From: Mycogone perniciosa | Lineage: Eukaryota > Ascomycota > Sordariomycetes > Hypocreales > Hypocreaceae | Direction of reading: 5' to 3' | Assembly: GCA_025331125.1 (NCBI GenBank) | Contig: JAOALB010000026.1 | Location: 62,001 to 126,000 of the forward strand | Length of the DNA stretch: 64,000 bases | Part shown: one piece after another, positions 25,800-37,400 of the stretch | How the letters are laid out: each line of letters starts with the position of its first letter | Numbering within the stretch: the stretch's first letter is position 1 | Notes under the pieces: model-generated | The model's database searches: none | What the model was told of the DNA's origin: nothing | Seen by the model: only the letters and a program-made list of their open reading frames with translations | Translations under genes and position numbers: made by a program

Positions 25800-27173
25800 T
25801 CACACCGCAAGTCTAGCAAGACCGAAGCTCTGCATGAATAATGAACAAAGGAGCACGAGTCCAACAACGCCAACGAATGCCCATCTGGATACAGGGATGC
25901 CAGCGAGTCCCTGAGACGCCATCTTCAGGCTGTCACTGGATTTGCCGTCTAGCATAACGGGATGACCACGCGGGGGAACGGGCAGGGACTTTGCAAACTT
26001 CATAGATTTGGGAAGACCCGGGCAGCGATCAATACCCGTGGGAATAGTATCGTCATCTTTTTCGTCAATGGGTGTGGTTTCGCTGCTAGATGAGTACTTG
26101 GATGAGTTTTTTACACTTCGCTCTCTGGTAACGAGTACACTGTCTCTGAGACGAGATCCCATGTGGTTCTTGAGCACGCTGGCGACAGAAAAGAGAGAGC
26201 TTGAGCCCGGTTTCTCCCCCTGCTCCTGCCAGATCTCGTCGAGTTGGCCAATAATAAGCCCGACATTCTCGAAGACGAAGATAGACTCCTGGATAATATC
26301 GTGCCTCTCTTGCGGGGACAGCTTGTCCTCCCAATCAAAGAGCTTCTCCTTATACTCGCGCTTCAAATCCTCGCCATCTTCTGCCGTGTCAAAGCCCCAG
26401 AAACGCAATGGGATGGAATTGGAAGCATGTGAGTTCGGGCCAGCCTGAGTGGGCAACTGGTTTGTTGGTTCGTGGTCGGCTTTGGCAACGGCATCAGGAT
26501 CACAGGGCTGTAGACTAGGCTTGATAGGCGATGGAACAGCCTCCCAGAAATCATTGCCAGCTTTCTCAAATGAGGCTCGGACAAAACGACCGCCGGCAAA
26601 GAGTGCCATGAACAAGATGTACGAGTATGCGACGAGAATATGAGGCTTATTGTGCACGGCTCGCTTGATGTGGCTGACGAAGTCGCCGATATGCCCTGTC
26701 TCGCCGATAGTTTTGAGCTGCTCGTTTAGAATCTCGTCAGACCAGCCTGTCGAAGCACGGATATCGGCTCTGAGGCGGTATGAACGCATGAGATCAGGGA
26801 GATACAAGTGCTTCAAGATTGAGTGAACGCGCTCACACACCGCTGTGTTGGCACCATCGATGATGCTGTCGGCTGTGTCGGATGTAGGTGGCGTATCGAG
26901 AATATTCTGCCATATTTTCTCGAATGTTATGTAGATGGGCAAAAAATGTAGCATGCCAGAGATGTAGGGGCCTGAGTCGGTAGCTTGAGGAGGCAACGCC
27001 AGTGGCAGTCTGGCCATGATAAGCCTGTTGATCTTAGCGTGGACATTTCTAGTCGTGGCGACAATATCCTCGGCGAGCGGAATTTGGATGTCAGAGTGCT
27101 CCTCTGGACTGGTGGTCGTGGGGGTGGTCGAGGAAGCCATGGCGGCTGAAGGGGGAACAGGATCCTCAACCAT
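25800..27173 (-). CDS. Heme oxygenase-like tail-anchored membrane protein
   Basis: A single exon encodes 457 residues from the ATG at 27173; M12 is an alternative start. A Val-His segment at residues 44-45 aligns with the proximal heme-ligand His of heme oxygenases. Residues 180-196 (LVAYSY...GGR) align with the distal helix, and an LRFWGF stretch matches the family's later Phe-rich segment. The Asp that supports oxygen activation in human HO-1 (Asp140) is replaced by Leu191 and the preceding Gly by Ala190, so catalytic activity is uncertain; this may be a trait of the fungal subfamily. The C-terminus has one hydrophobic segment (about residues 432-452), consistent with a tail anchor in the ER, as in yeast Hmx1. 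A variable linker of Ser/Pro-rich sequence sits between the core and the anchor. Likely role: heme binding or degradation, or an evolved non-enzymatic heme sensor. Confidence 0.72.
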   Translation of the reverse strand: MVEDPVPPSAAMASSTTPTTTSPEEHSDIQIPLAEDIVATTRNVHAKINRLIMARLPLALPPQATDSGPYISGMLHFLPIYITFEKIWQNILDTPPTSDTADSIIDGANTAVCERVHSILKHLYLPDLMRSYRLRADIRASTGWSDEILNEQLKTIGETGHIGDFVSHIKRAVHNKPHILVAYSYILFMALFAGGRFVRASFEKAGNDFWEAVPSPIKPSLQPCDPDAVAKADHEPTNQLPTQAGPNSHASNSIPLRFWGFDTAEDGEDLKREYKEKLFDWEDKLSPQERHDIIQESIFVFENVGLIIGQLDEIWQEQGEKPGSSSLFSVASVLKNHMGSRLRDSVLVTRERSVKNSSKYSSSSETTPIDEKDDDTIPTGIDRCPGLPKSMKFAKSLPVPPRGHPVMLDGKSSDSLKMASQGLAGIPVSRWAFVGVVGLVLLCSLFMQSFGLARLAV

Positions 27174-28140
27174 ACTTCAGAATGGAATCTGTTGAAAAGG
27201 GATAATATGGAGAGAATAGAACCTAGGAAGTATGGATGTTGAGAGAACCGAAATCCCTTGACGTAGGATAGATACGGGGGATATATATGTCGGACTAACG
27301 ACGCCGGAAGATATACTGGGCTCCGCGTTCCGTGAAGAGAAATACGGAAGAAGGAATCATGCAAGGATCAACTGACGGCTGAAGGATTAGAGAGGGTGAT
27401 GAATTGGATTCCGAGTCACTCTCGCGCCTTCCGCCGTGCGGTTCTGAAACACTCTTCATCAACATCTCATCATCTTCGTCAGACCGTGACCATGTGAGCT
27501 GAATCTCTCTGAGATCCACATACCTGGTATTAGTCTTACCTTGGTAGTCTAGTTTGACGGTAGTCGTCGTGAAACTAAGATATGATTCACAAATCAGGTA
27601 GATCGGGACTAGGTACGGACCGCACGGTGTTAATCGTATGTCGGGGATATTCCTTACAGACAAGATAGTAATATCTTCTCTTTATGGATCACAGAGTCTG
27701 CTTTCCCCTCATTCCTCTCATTGCCCATGGCACATGCCAAGATTGATGTACGACTTCATTGCCATCCCTTGGCAGACTCAAATAACCACTCACTAATGCT
27801 CCGGATCGGTGTCCAGACACTATGTAACATCGGTGAAGACATTCCAGTGCTTTACTAATGTCCAATATTCTTAGTATTGTGTGATTAGTGGGGAGCTGAA
27901 TGGTGAATGCATGTATGATTGTATGCAACAAGCTAGTCATGCCCATGCGTCTCCATATTTAGGTAGTATATTATGTGTCAGTAACGCTGGTTTATGAAAC
28001 AGGCAAAAGCAAATACTAGCAGAATGGTCCCTTCCGCGAGATCTGCCCAGCAGCTAATAGCAGTGATGCCGTATGAATCCCCACAAACTTTTCCAGAACG
28101 CCATAGTCCCTTGTCCAAGGGATGCATATCTTGATCTCAT
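27174..28140. other. Intergenic region
   Basis: It separates two minus-strand genes. A 122-codon minus-strand frame at 27295-27663 begins with a non-ATG codon and lacks a recognisable domain, so it is not called. Nothing else is seen. Confidence 0.5.
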
Positions 28141-29702
28141 CTAGTATATCCCATCTCTGCCAGCTCGATGACTAGTGCCAGCAAGGGTGAGACCGGAAGA
28201 TGTGGCAGAATCGAAATCAGCGACTCCGTCAGTCTCTCTCTTTTCGTCTCTCGCCTCTTCGCTCTCATTGCTCACAAAGACGAATGATACAAATACCACC
28301 GCTGCGCCGATCCAGTAGATGAAGCTAGAGTATTGCCCGTACTGAATCATCTCGCCGATTAGCGATAGAGGTATCGTCAGTGACAGCCCCACCGTGACAA
28401 CCAACGGAGTGGTCAAGAGCATAGCAAATGCCCAGGATATGTCGCTAACGAATGACGATATAGAGTTGATCTATGGGTACATTATAAGCACATGTCTCAG
28501 AGTAAGGATTGGACTCCCTTCAACTTACCATTATGATTGCCCAGATCTGGCCTGTCGGAGGCATCTCAAACTGTGTGATAGCAAAGTCAGCCCTCCCTTG
28601 ATCCCTCTATGACTGCCTCGGGGAATGCAACGCACCGGTTCAACGCCCGTCCAATGCAGGATAAAGAAAAGCGGCCACAAAAAGATCAAGTTAAACACTC
28701 CCACTAGTCCAAAGAACAGCTGCATGTTGACTTTATCCTCGTCGCCCACCCGTCTCTTCATCACTGTGACATACACGCCATATATCACAGCACTCAGGAA
28801 CGCCATAGCGTCTCCAATAGCAATCTGCCCCGGCGTCTTGTGCGGGAAAGACCCTCTATTCTCGTCACTCTTCCCAGACAGATCCACTGTCGAGATGAGC
28901 ACGATGCCAATCAGCGAGGCCAGCACGCCAATCAACTTGCGCACTGAAAAAAGTTCAACACCAAAGATAGAGCCGAAAATGAGCGTCCAGACGCTGCTTG
29001 TTGATGTCAATATCGTTGTGCTTGCAACACTGGTGTACTCTAGGCAGGCCGAGGCAAAGTAGTTGGCCAGGAACCACAGCATGCAGAACTCGAGGCTGAG
29101 GACTGCCGTCTCTCGAAAGCCGAGCTTCTCTGCTGTGTTTTGTGAAGACTCCACAGTGCCTTCGTCGTCGACAACCAAGCGTTCGCCGGTTATTTGGTCC
29201 TCCTCGTCCGTTGTTGATTTGATGGGGGTGGCCCCGTACCGATACTCCAACCACATGCCCTCCAAATCATTCCGCAGCCCCCGAATTCCATTTTTAAGCA
29301 TGTATTTGACGAACATGGGCACCAGAGATATCGCAAACATCGACGTGTTGACGTAAACGAGAAAGAACGGTTTGTCGTAGGTATGATCAGAGAAGATGAA
29401 CTGATCGCAAGAAATGTTAGTCAGTATTATGCTCGAACGTAGGATACATACACGTAACGGCTGCTTACACTGGCAAGAAAGTTGGACAGCGTCCATAAAA
29501 ACACCGTCACCAACAGAAGTAGTATTCCCAAGGTCCTCCTAGCCATCCCCGCCAGCCCTATGCTGTCGCGGAAGCCCCCCTTCTTGGAGGGCGACTCTGA
29601 GCGGCTACGAACCGAAGAACCCGTGGAGGCGGCCAGCTCAGCGGCATCGTCCGAGAGGCGCCTCAGATCCTGCACTGGGACAGCCTCGGCAGTCTGCATC
29701 AT
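28141..29702 (-). CDS. SLC35F-type nucleotide-sugar/EamA family transporter
   Basis: Four exons (29469-29702, 28636-29400, 28529-28570, 28141-28470), each joining in phase 0, encode 456 residues. Introns of 68, 65 and 58 nt have donors GTAAGC, GTGCGT and GTAAGT. Exon 3 is only 42 nt. The product has a short hydrophilic N-terminus and about ten membrane segments. The sequence DKPFFLVYVNTSMF after the first segment and the repeated EamA-like halves fit the SLC35F5 / yeast YML018C group of vacuolar or Golgi membrane carriers; their substrates are not well defined. A charged cytosolic loop of about 80 residues (after MFVKYMLKNG) lies between segments 2 and 3, and the C-terminus is hydrophilic. 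The 3' neighbour on the same strand is the heme-oxygenase-like gene. Confidence 0.85.
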
Positions 29703-30524
29703 CGTCGTCTTCTTCGTATGCTTCGGTATCGCTCCTGGCGGCGGTGCCGTCTTGTCAACGGTAGGGTCGTGGGATCATGAGACCATGAGATTATGTGCAA
29801 ATTAAGTGTGATCCAGTCGCACGTGTACCAGGTCTCGCACGGGATGTCGGCGCATCTAGATTGCCAGTGCCAGTGTCGACGATTCGGGGAGAAACGAATG
29901 GATATGCTGCAATATCGAGCGACATGAAGGAAGATATCGCACAATGTTGTCCAGACTGATTGTGGGTTGCAAGAAAGATGAGAGTCCCCAATAGGACGAT
30001 GTTGGCAGGCCATACACACACAGTATAGCACATACTCCGTACTCCGTCATCCAATTTAGTTTCCTAAAGGAGTCCCGAGGTCCGCTACAGGGGTCTGCAG
30101 GCTCTAACTTCTCCCTGTCAAAGCCTGCCAAGCGTCAAGTCAGTGCCTTTTCCAGCGCCATCGCAGCCAGAGCCCCCTGTTTCAACGCCTCAAAGCGCAC
30201 CACTGATATGGGAGATTTCACCATTCCAGATTTCCTTTTCCTGTGCAATATGCAAGGTATTTTGTTATTATTATTACTAATACCAGTACGGGGTATTATA
30301 CGAGTACTCGTAGACTAGGTACTTGTCAATGCTCAATGCTCTCGGGCCATCTTATTGTCACTTCCACAATGGGTTTAGATGCCGGGACGCCGTTGCGCCA
30401 CGGAGAATTCTCGCCAAGGCTCTCCGGAACCACATGACATCCTCTATTTCGTATCCCCGAAGTGCCCCGAGCAGATGGTCCAGACTTGATATTACTACTG
30501 CTACTACTGATAGGGTAACTTTTC

Positions 30525-30554
30525 ATATTGATATTGATATTGATATTGATATTG
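30525..30554. repeat. (ATATTG)5 microsatellite
   Basis: Five perfect hexamer units, 58 to 87 bases downstream of the stop codon of the minus-strand gene at 30612-31569. Confidence 0.95.
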
Positions 30555-30564
30555 ATATGAGCAA

Positions 30565-30590
30565 CCTTATATATATATATATATATAAGG
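30565..30590. repeat. Perfect 26-bp AT palindrome
   Basis: CCTTATAT...ATATAAGG is perfectly self-complementary and could extrude as a cruciform or form an RNA hairpin in the 3' UTR of the minus-strand gene. No T-tract terminator function is implied in a eukaryote. Confidence 0.9.
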
Positions 30591-30611
30591 GCACTGGGAC
30601 AACTCAACATA

Positions 30612-31569
30612 TCATGCTTCAAACGTCATGGCCTCGGGTCCCATGCCCTTACCCTCAACAAGAACACCTGCCTTTCGCAAGATGGTAACGCAGTTTGACA
30701 CAACTTCCGCCTTGACACCCTCCGTCTTGGTCGGGAACTTGACCGTCTTCAGCCACTCCCTAGCGTCAGGCTCAGTGTATCCTAGATGCGTAGAGATGTA
30801 CTGAACAGCCTCCTCCTGGTTCTCGTTAAAGTGGACAATGCCCTTATCCAGCTTCTCAAACAAGTCCTTGACACGGGCATCCAATCCTCCTCCCTGCGTG
30901 AGCTTCGTGGACGCCACAATCTTCCAGCTGCTCCACGGCGTGTAAATCTCACCCACGCGGCGGATCTCGCCAGAGTCGTAGAACTTCTTGGATGTGAAGT
31001 GTTCCCACATAAAGAAGTCGGCCTCGCCCGAGTTGACGGCGTTGCGCAGGTTCTCAAACGTGTTTAGAACCACTGTATCAGAGAAGGGCTGGGTCTCGGG
31101 GGAGGAGAGCCAACCGTGCTTGTCGGCCAGAACGAAGCCCATGACGTAGCTGCCAGAGCCAATACGTGAGACGCCGATCTTGCCGCCCTTGAGAGAGTCA
31201 ATGGACGTGATTTCGGGTCTTTGGGCTCCGGTAGAGATGGCCCAACCTTTTAACAATTAGATCGGTATATCGCATCTGAGACACGAAGAATATCGTTCAT
31301 CACTTACAAAGCGGGGTCTCAACGTAGGTTCCCACCAGACGATATCCGCCATCGCCCTCAACGCCCTCCTTTCCAAGCCCAGCAATCCATCCCTCAGTCA
31401 AGCCAATAGCCACGTCGATTTCGCCAGCTCGCAGGGCCGTGACCATGTGGCCAGTGCCAGAGGGAAAGGGAATCAAGGCGGCATCGAGGCCAAAGTGCTT
31501 CTGGGCGAAGTGAAGTGGGGTGGAAAAGTGCTCTGGGACGAAGCCAATACACAGACCCTGAGTTGCCAT
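30612..31569 (-). CDS. Ca3427/THI5-type periplasmic-binding-protein-like protein
   Basis: Two exons (31308-31569 and 30612-31246) encode 298 residues. The 61-nt intron has donor GTAAGT and a phase 1 junction that makes a Cys codon. The ATG at 31569 follows an A-rich leader. The start (GFVPEHFSTPLHFA) and the segments GRIxx-like/SxxxGTGHMVTAL, EIDVAIGLTEGW and RIGSGSYVMGFV match the two-lobe fold of type II solute-binding proteins in the NMT1/THI5-like superfamily, as in the Candida Ca3427 family. No signal peptide, lipobox or membrane helix is seen, so it should be cytosolic. It may bind a small ligand such as a pyrimidine or thiamine precursor, but the substrate is unknown. It shares an 829-bp divergent promoter with the MFS gene. 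The intron does not contain a recognisable TPP-riboswitch core. Confidence 0.78.
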
Positions 31570-32398
31570 CGTTTCTATCTTTTTCTTTGCCCTTCTCTTC
31601 TCCTTTTTATTTGTTTCTCTTTCACCTCGCGTTGTTTGTCCCTCTTTGATGTCTCGTACTTGATCCCTAGACTGAAGCGGTGAAGAGAGAAGTAAAAGCG
31701 TCGGGTGTATTTCCAACTAAAACCGAGTGGGGATATCCTGAGTTATATCCGTGTCTAAAACAGCCTACTATTACCACTACCTATCATGGAGCTCTGCTTT
31801 TTCAGGAGCGCAAATTATTATAAACAGTGGCCTCCCCATTGCGAAAGAGGGTAGGGGCGTAAAATACAAGGTTCAAGATGCATCTGAGTCGATTCAGACG
31901 GGTCTATAATTGTACTACCCTGCATACAGAAGACAAACATCCTTGGATGCTTGATTTGGCCCCCAGTCACCTATAAGCTCGATGTTTGTTAGACTGATGA
32001 GGCAGGTAAATACAAGCTGTCCACTAACAATGCTTCGTATATTATATGTACTTCGTATCTAACACTAGTAGTACGAAATATTACTCCGTAGTTATTATCA
32101 AGTTCAGCTCTCGGTCCTTGCCAAGGCGCGTGGCGCCTTTTGCATTCTCGCATTCGTCGCATAGAAGCTTCGTAATCGAATAATCAGAAGACCGAACCGA
32201 AGATCCATTAATAATGGCGCGCGGAGGATAAACGGAACCGTCGAAATAATGAGGCCTTAATAGACTTTAGACCTGTCCTTGTAGGCCCACAACGTCATCT
32301 CAACGATCTATCCGTCGCATCTTATCTATCTTTGATCTCCCTCCACTCATGTCGCTCCTTTAACTACCAAATGATTCACAGCATCGCAACCCGCCACC
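31570..32398. promoter_or_regulatory. Divergent promoter of binding-protein-like and MFS genes
   Basis: This 829-bp gap separates two divergent start codons, so coordinated expression is possible. It contains one TACTCCGTAG copy near 32083. No operator could be named. Confidence 0.4.
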
Positions 32399-34100
32399 AT
32401 GCCATATGTCGAATTGGATGAGGCCGAGGATTCACCGCTTCTGAATGCCTATGGATCTGAAGATGAATCAATCACCCCCCACGGGTCGCGCCAGAAACCA
32501 GCATTGAAAAGGCCCATGTTTGCGCGATGGCAGGTCAAGTCCCCAAAGAAAATCGTCTTGCTCGTCGCCTTTCTCATGTTTTGCATCGTGTCGATCTCTA
32601 TGCTCTTGCTCCTGCCTGTGTATCGCCTGATTGAGGATTGTGTCTGCCATGTTTACTACGGAGACGATTCTCTGGATCTGATTGAGGAGATGAAGTGTAA
32701 AGTCGACGATGTGCAGGCGCGCTTGGCTTATGTGGTGGGCTGGATAGGACTACTCGGTTCAGTCATGTGTGCGTATTCTAGGAAATAGTTGCATTTGCTT
32801 TTCCTTTGAAGAGCGCACTCCTTGCTGACATCGTCCAAAGCCTTGATTACCACCTTTCCGTATGGCATACTCGCCGACAAGATCGGACGCAAACCAACGG
32901 CCATGTTCGCCTACGTCGGGGCGAGTTTTTCGTTCTCATGTGGACCCTTTATGCTTGCGAAGATGCAGCATCAGGTCCGCGATAACCCTTACTTGCTCAT
33001 GACCGGCGCGTTACTCATACTTGCTGGTGGCGGAGTCCCAGTGTTGCTGGCAACGCTGTATGCAATCGCCGCCGATGTCAGTTCGGAGAAAGAGAAGTAA
33101 GTGCCCAAGTCCACCGGATCTTAACCTCATGTAACTGCTGACCTTTCCCAATAGAGCTGCTAGCTTTCTCTACCTCACCTTTGGAGCCTCAGCTGGAGCC
33201 CTTGGTGGTCCACTTGTTGCCGGATTTCTTATGGAGAAGTATGGGCCTTGGGTGCCCATTTACATGGCCTTTGAAATTATACCTTTTGCATTCTTGATAT
33301 TCTTATTTATCCCAGAAACATTGACTATTCATGTCAAGGCCCCGAAGACCGACCAAGAATTGTCAAATGACACCATAAGACATCATATTACCAAAGGACT
33401 GAAGGACTTAGGCGAGTCTCTCAGCATGCTCAAAAACCCTAATATCCCGCTGGTCCTCATCACCTTCTTGTTTCAAAATGCGAAGCTTACGGCACATGGC
33501 AGCATCTTGGTGCAATACATCAGCAAGTATTTTGGGTGGCGCCTTGCTGAGACGAGTTTTCTCCTATCACCCCTGGGCATCCTGAATCTCATTGTACTTG
33601 CAGTGCTCCCGAAGATCTCGCGGATACTAAAGTCACGGCGCTTTGGATACACATCATTCGAAAAGGATCTTTCCCTAACCCGTACTTCGACCATGATTCT
33701 TCTCATCGGCTCGATAATAGAGGGCTTCAGCCCCAACGTTGTCATATTCTTGATGGGCTTGTTCGTTGAGACCTTTGGAGCGGCGGCCAGCCCTCTGGCA
33801 CGAGCCACCGTCACGCACTATGTTGAGCCAGAGTTCACTTCCAGACTTTATGCCTTGATCGGCATAAGTGAGATTGCAGGGGCGGTATTTGGTGGACCTG
33901 TATTGGCTTGGTGTTTCGCCCAAGGTTTGCAAAGGAAAGGCTTTTGGACCGGACTGCCGTGGTTCTATATCGCCTTGCTTTCTCTAGTGACTTGGATCGC
34001 ATTGGTGTTTGTACGACCGCCGCCTTTAGAGGATCCAGCGGACAGTGAGGATGGGGATGATGTGAATGGATTAGCAGCGGAGGTCCCTTATGAAGATTAG
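32399..34100 (+). CDS. MFS transporter
   Basis: Three exons (32399-32768, 32841-33096, 33155-34100) encode 523 residues. Introns of 72 and 58 nt have donors GTGCGT and GTAAGT, and both junction phases fit. The ATG sits in a perfect GCCACC context. A hydrophilic acidic N-terminus of about 50 residues precedes about 12 membrane segments. Motif A (GILADKIGRK, residues 132-141) lies between segments 2 and 3. Motif-C-like Gly-rich sequence (TFGASAGALGGPLVAG) lies in segment 5, as in proton antiporters. A longer central cytosolic loop (around KAPKTDQELSND) separates the halves. It is probably a drug:H+ antiporter-like or related fungal MFS carrier; substrate unknown. Its divergent partner is the binding-protein-like gene, and the ABCC gene follows on the same strand 354 bp later. 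Confidence 0.85.
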
Positions 34101-34454
34101 TCGTCGATCAGAGAGATGTGGATCCGTCTATCTACTCGCATCTCCGTACTCTGAAAATAAATGGATACTAATAGAGACACGGGATGGGCAAAAGGAATTT
34201 TAGGGTCTTGGCATATGGGTACGACTACTGACACTCTATTAGTCGACCCCCACTGCATGGTATAATCCTCCCTTGGATCTGATAGTCCTCAATATGAAGG
34301 CTCAATCAGCTTTGTCGAACTGAGACAGAAGCCCGGAGTCTACCTCGAATGCGTGGTCCGAGGTCTATGTTGTGTTTTGATAAAGATGGCACAGCATGGT
34401 GTGCTCCCTGTCCTCTTGTCTTCTTGTCTTCTTGGCTGTCGAACTGTGACAAAG
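34101..34454. other. Short intergenic region before the ABCC gene
   Basis: It contains the MFS 3' UTR and the ABCC promoter. An in-frame upstream ATG at 34386 would add 23 residues to the ABCC protein. No other feature is seen. Confidence 0.5.
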
Positions 34455-37400
34455 ATGATTGATCACCGTTCATACAACGAGACAGAGTGCGGTGATAGCT
34501 TCCTGGGGCCAGGGATTTGGGCCGAGAACTGTCGAGGAGGCTTCGACTTTACACGTGCGTTTCCAGCCAAGAAACGAAGTGAGATTCATACACTGCTGAC
34601 CTTTGAACAGTGGCATTTGAGGAGAGCCTTCTAGGGATACTTCCTGCTGCATTGTTCCTACTTCTCTCGATACCGCGATCGATCTATCTCCTCAGAAGTC
34701 CCGACAGAGCAAAGCGACGCGCAATCTACACACCAAAGATCGTCAGTATACAGACACCTGCCATTCCACTTGATAGAGAAAAAGGCCACAAATTAACATC
34801 ATGCAAGATCACCTCAAGTGCGTACGCAGGCATCCAGGTCGGCTCTTTGGCTTTGGTGGCATCTTCTCCTGGGATAAACACTCGTTTCTCCATCGCCACT
34901 GCCGTTCTCAACCTCATCGCTGCTTGCTGCATCGTCCTGCTCTCACACATCGAACATGTCAAGTCAATTCGGCCTTCGTTTCTACTTTCTGCCTATTTAT
35001 TCACATCGTTACTCTTTGATGCTGCACGATTGCGCACAGAATGGCTGCTCTCTGTCAACGTCGCATATGCTGCAGTGTTGTCTACTTCTACTGCTCTTAA
35101 GCTGGCTCTATTGATCTTGGAGAACGTTGAAAAGAGGCAGATCTTGGTCGACTCAGATAACGAACAGTCCAAGGAGAGTACGAGCGGTCCGTTTAACCGC
35201 GGCTTATTTGTATGGCTTAACTCGCTGCTCATCTCCGGCTGGGCTACCATTCTCAAAAATCATGACCTGCCGACGATTTATGAGAAGCTTTCGTCAGAGA
35301 AGCTGGCTGTGAAATTTTCCAGACGATGGGATAAAGGTGAATGACTTGTGATTGCTTCATCGGATTTATATGTGCTGACGATGCAGACAGTGACCCAGGA
35401 TGGTTGCAAGGCGTCTCTGGTTCTCAATGCTGTCTACATCCTCAAGTTCGAAATCATCAGCATCGTGCTCCCCCGAATGGCTACTATTGGCCTGACCATA
35501 GCGCAGCCATTTCTTGTGTGACAGACCTTGCGATTTCTATCCATGCAGAAAGATGGACATTCGGATAACATAGGATATGGCTTGATCGGCGCCTTTGCTT
35601 TGGTGTTCATTGGATCAGCTGTGTGTTCTCCTGTCCCCAAACATACCTTGTTTATGAACTAACTGGCCAGATCCTTACGGCTTGGTACGAGCATCTTACT
35701 TTTCGCGTTGGAGCCATGATTCGAGATGGCCTCATCGGTCTTATCTACCGGAAGATGGTGATGCTTCCGACCAGCGAACTCAACGAATCATCCGCCCTGA
35801 CGCTGATGGGTAACGACATTGAAACTCTGGCCGCAAAAGTCAACGCATTGATCGTGGAGTCCTGGGCAAATGCAATCACTGTGGGGATCGCCATTTGGAT
35901 GTTGTACGCACAACTAGGCCCTGTTTGTGTCGCACCGATCGTCATGGCCATCAGTTAGTCTTACACCCAGATGCATTAATCCATATGAGTCTAACTGTCA
36001 CAGTTGCCCTTACACTCTCTGGATTCCTCGGAAAGTCTCTGGTCGGCCGCCAAACTGATTATCAGAAAGCTACGCAGGCCCGCATCAACTTCACATCCGA
36101 GGTCCTGGGATCAATGAAGGCGGTTAAGATGCTAGGATTTACGGAGAGATTCTCACACTTGATTGAGCAGAAGCGAGACCAAGACTTGGGAGTCGGCAAG
36201 CACTATCGATGGATAATTGTCTGGAAGAACGCAATTTGTGAGTAACACTAATTGCGATCACAATGGCTTAACCCTGGACTAATAGCTATCTCTTTGATAG
36301 CTAATGTCAACAACAGTCTCACACAGACTGCTACGTTTGGTGCCTACGCCATCACCGCCAAAATGACCGGTAACCAATCCTTTTCGGCTTCACAAGCCAT
36401 CACGGCGCTGTCTATTCTTAATGTCATGATGAACCCTCTTGAAATTCTGATCGATGTCATTCCAACGGCATTTGCCGCGCTTGGCTGCTTCGAGAGAATC
36501 CAGGAGTTTTTGTTTCTCAATGATAGAGTAGATGGTCGTGATATTTGCCCAAAACTAGGAAACAATAGCACATCATCGAGCGACAAAGACCAATCTTCCC
36601 GGGACGGCATCGAACTTCGTGGGCTTGGACGGGACTCTGAAGACAGTACTCGCATCTCCATTACTGGAGGGGAATTCTCATGGGGAGAAACCAGAGTCTT
36701 GGGGAATATCAATGCGTCATTCCCTCAGACCAAGACGGGATCCCTCACCATGGTCATTGGCCCTATCGGATCAGGAAAGTCTAGCTTGTTGAAGGCCATC
36801 CTCGGAGAGACAACGTCTGCCAAGGGTAGCGTCACGTTATCAACCCCGAGCGTTGCTTTCTGTGACCAAACACCTTGGGTTATGAATGCGACGATTCGGG
36901 ATAACATAGTGGCGGAGTCCCGAGGATTCGAGGATAAGTGGTTCAACACAGTAGTCGAAGCCTGTGACTTGGCTCAAGACTTCGCACGACTACCAGCCGG
37001 TGTCTCTACAATCGTAGGTGATAAGGGCGTCAAGATGAGCGGAGGCCAGAAGCAAAGACTGGTAAGTGTGACAAGTGGCCTCGGGAATAATAAGCTAACA
37101 ATATGGCCAGACTATTGCACGCGCTCTCTACTCTCGGAAGCCAGTTGCTGTTTTTGACGACGTATTCAGTGGACTTGACAAGGCGACTGAGCAGGCGGTC
37201 TTTACTCGTGTGTTTGGAAAGGATGGCTTGCTTTGCCGTAGCGGGACTACAGTCATCTTGGCGACTCATTCTGGTAAGTAGTACGACTCTATTGATTACC
37301 GGCCGAGAGCTAAGTAGGGCTTCAGTTTATCTACTACCCGAAGCGGATAACATCATCGCCCTCGGCCGAGATGGGGAGATTGTTGAACAAGGACCTTTTG

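Larger units (their letters stand above)
29703..30611. other. Intergenic region with simple repeats
   Basis: It holds a double TACTCCGTA copy (30033-30047), five ATATTG units (30525-30554) and an AT-rich palindrome (30565-30590) just beyond the 3' end of the binding-protein-like gene. No gene is seen. Confidence 0.6.

Noticed and set aside
27295..27663. 122-codon minus-strand frame upstream of the heme-oxygenase-like gene
   Set aside because: It begins with a non-ATG codon, lacks a domain and probably lies in the 5' flank.
31247..31307. Possible TPP riboswitch in the intron of the THI5-like gene
   Set aside because: The intron lacks the CTGAGA and ACC core sequences, and its size is that of an ordinary intron.
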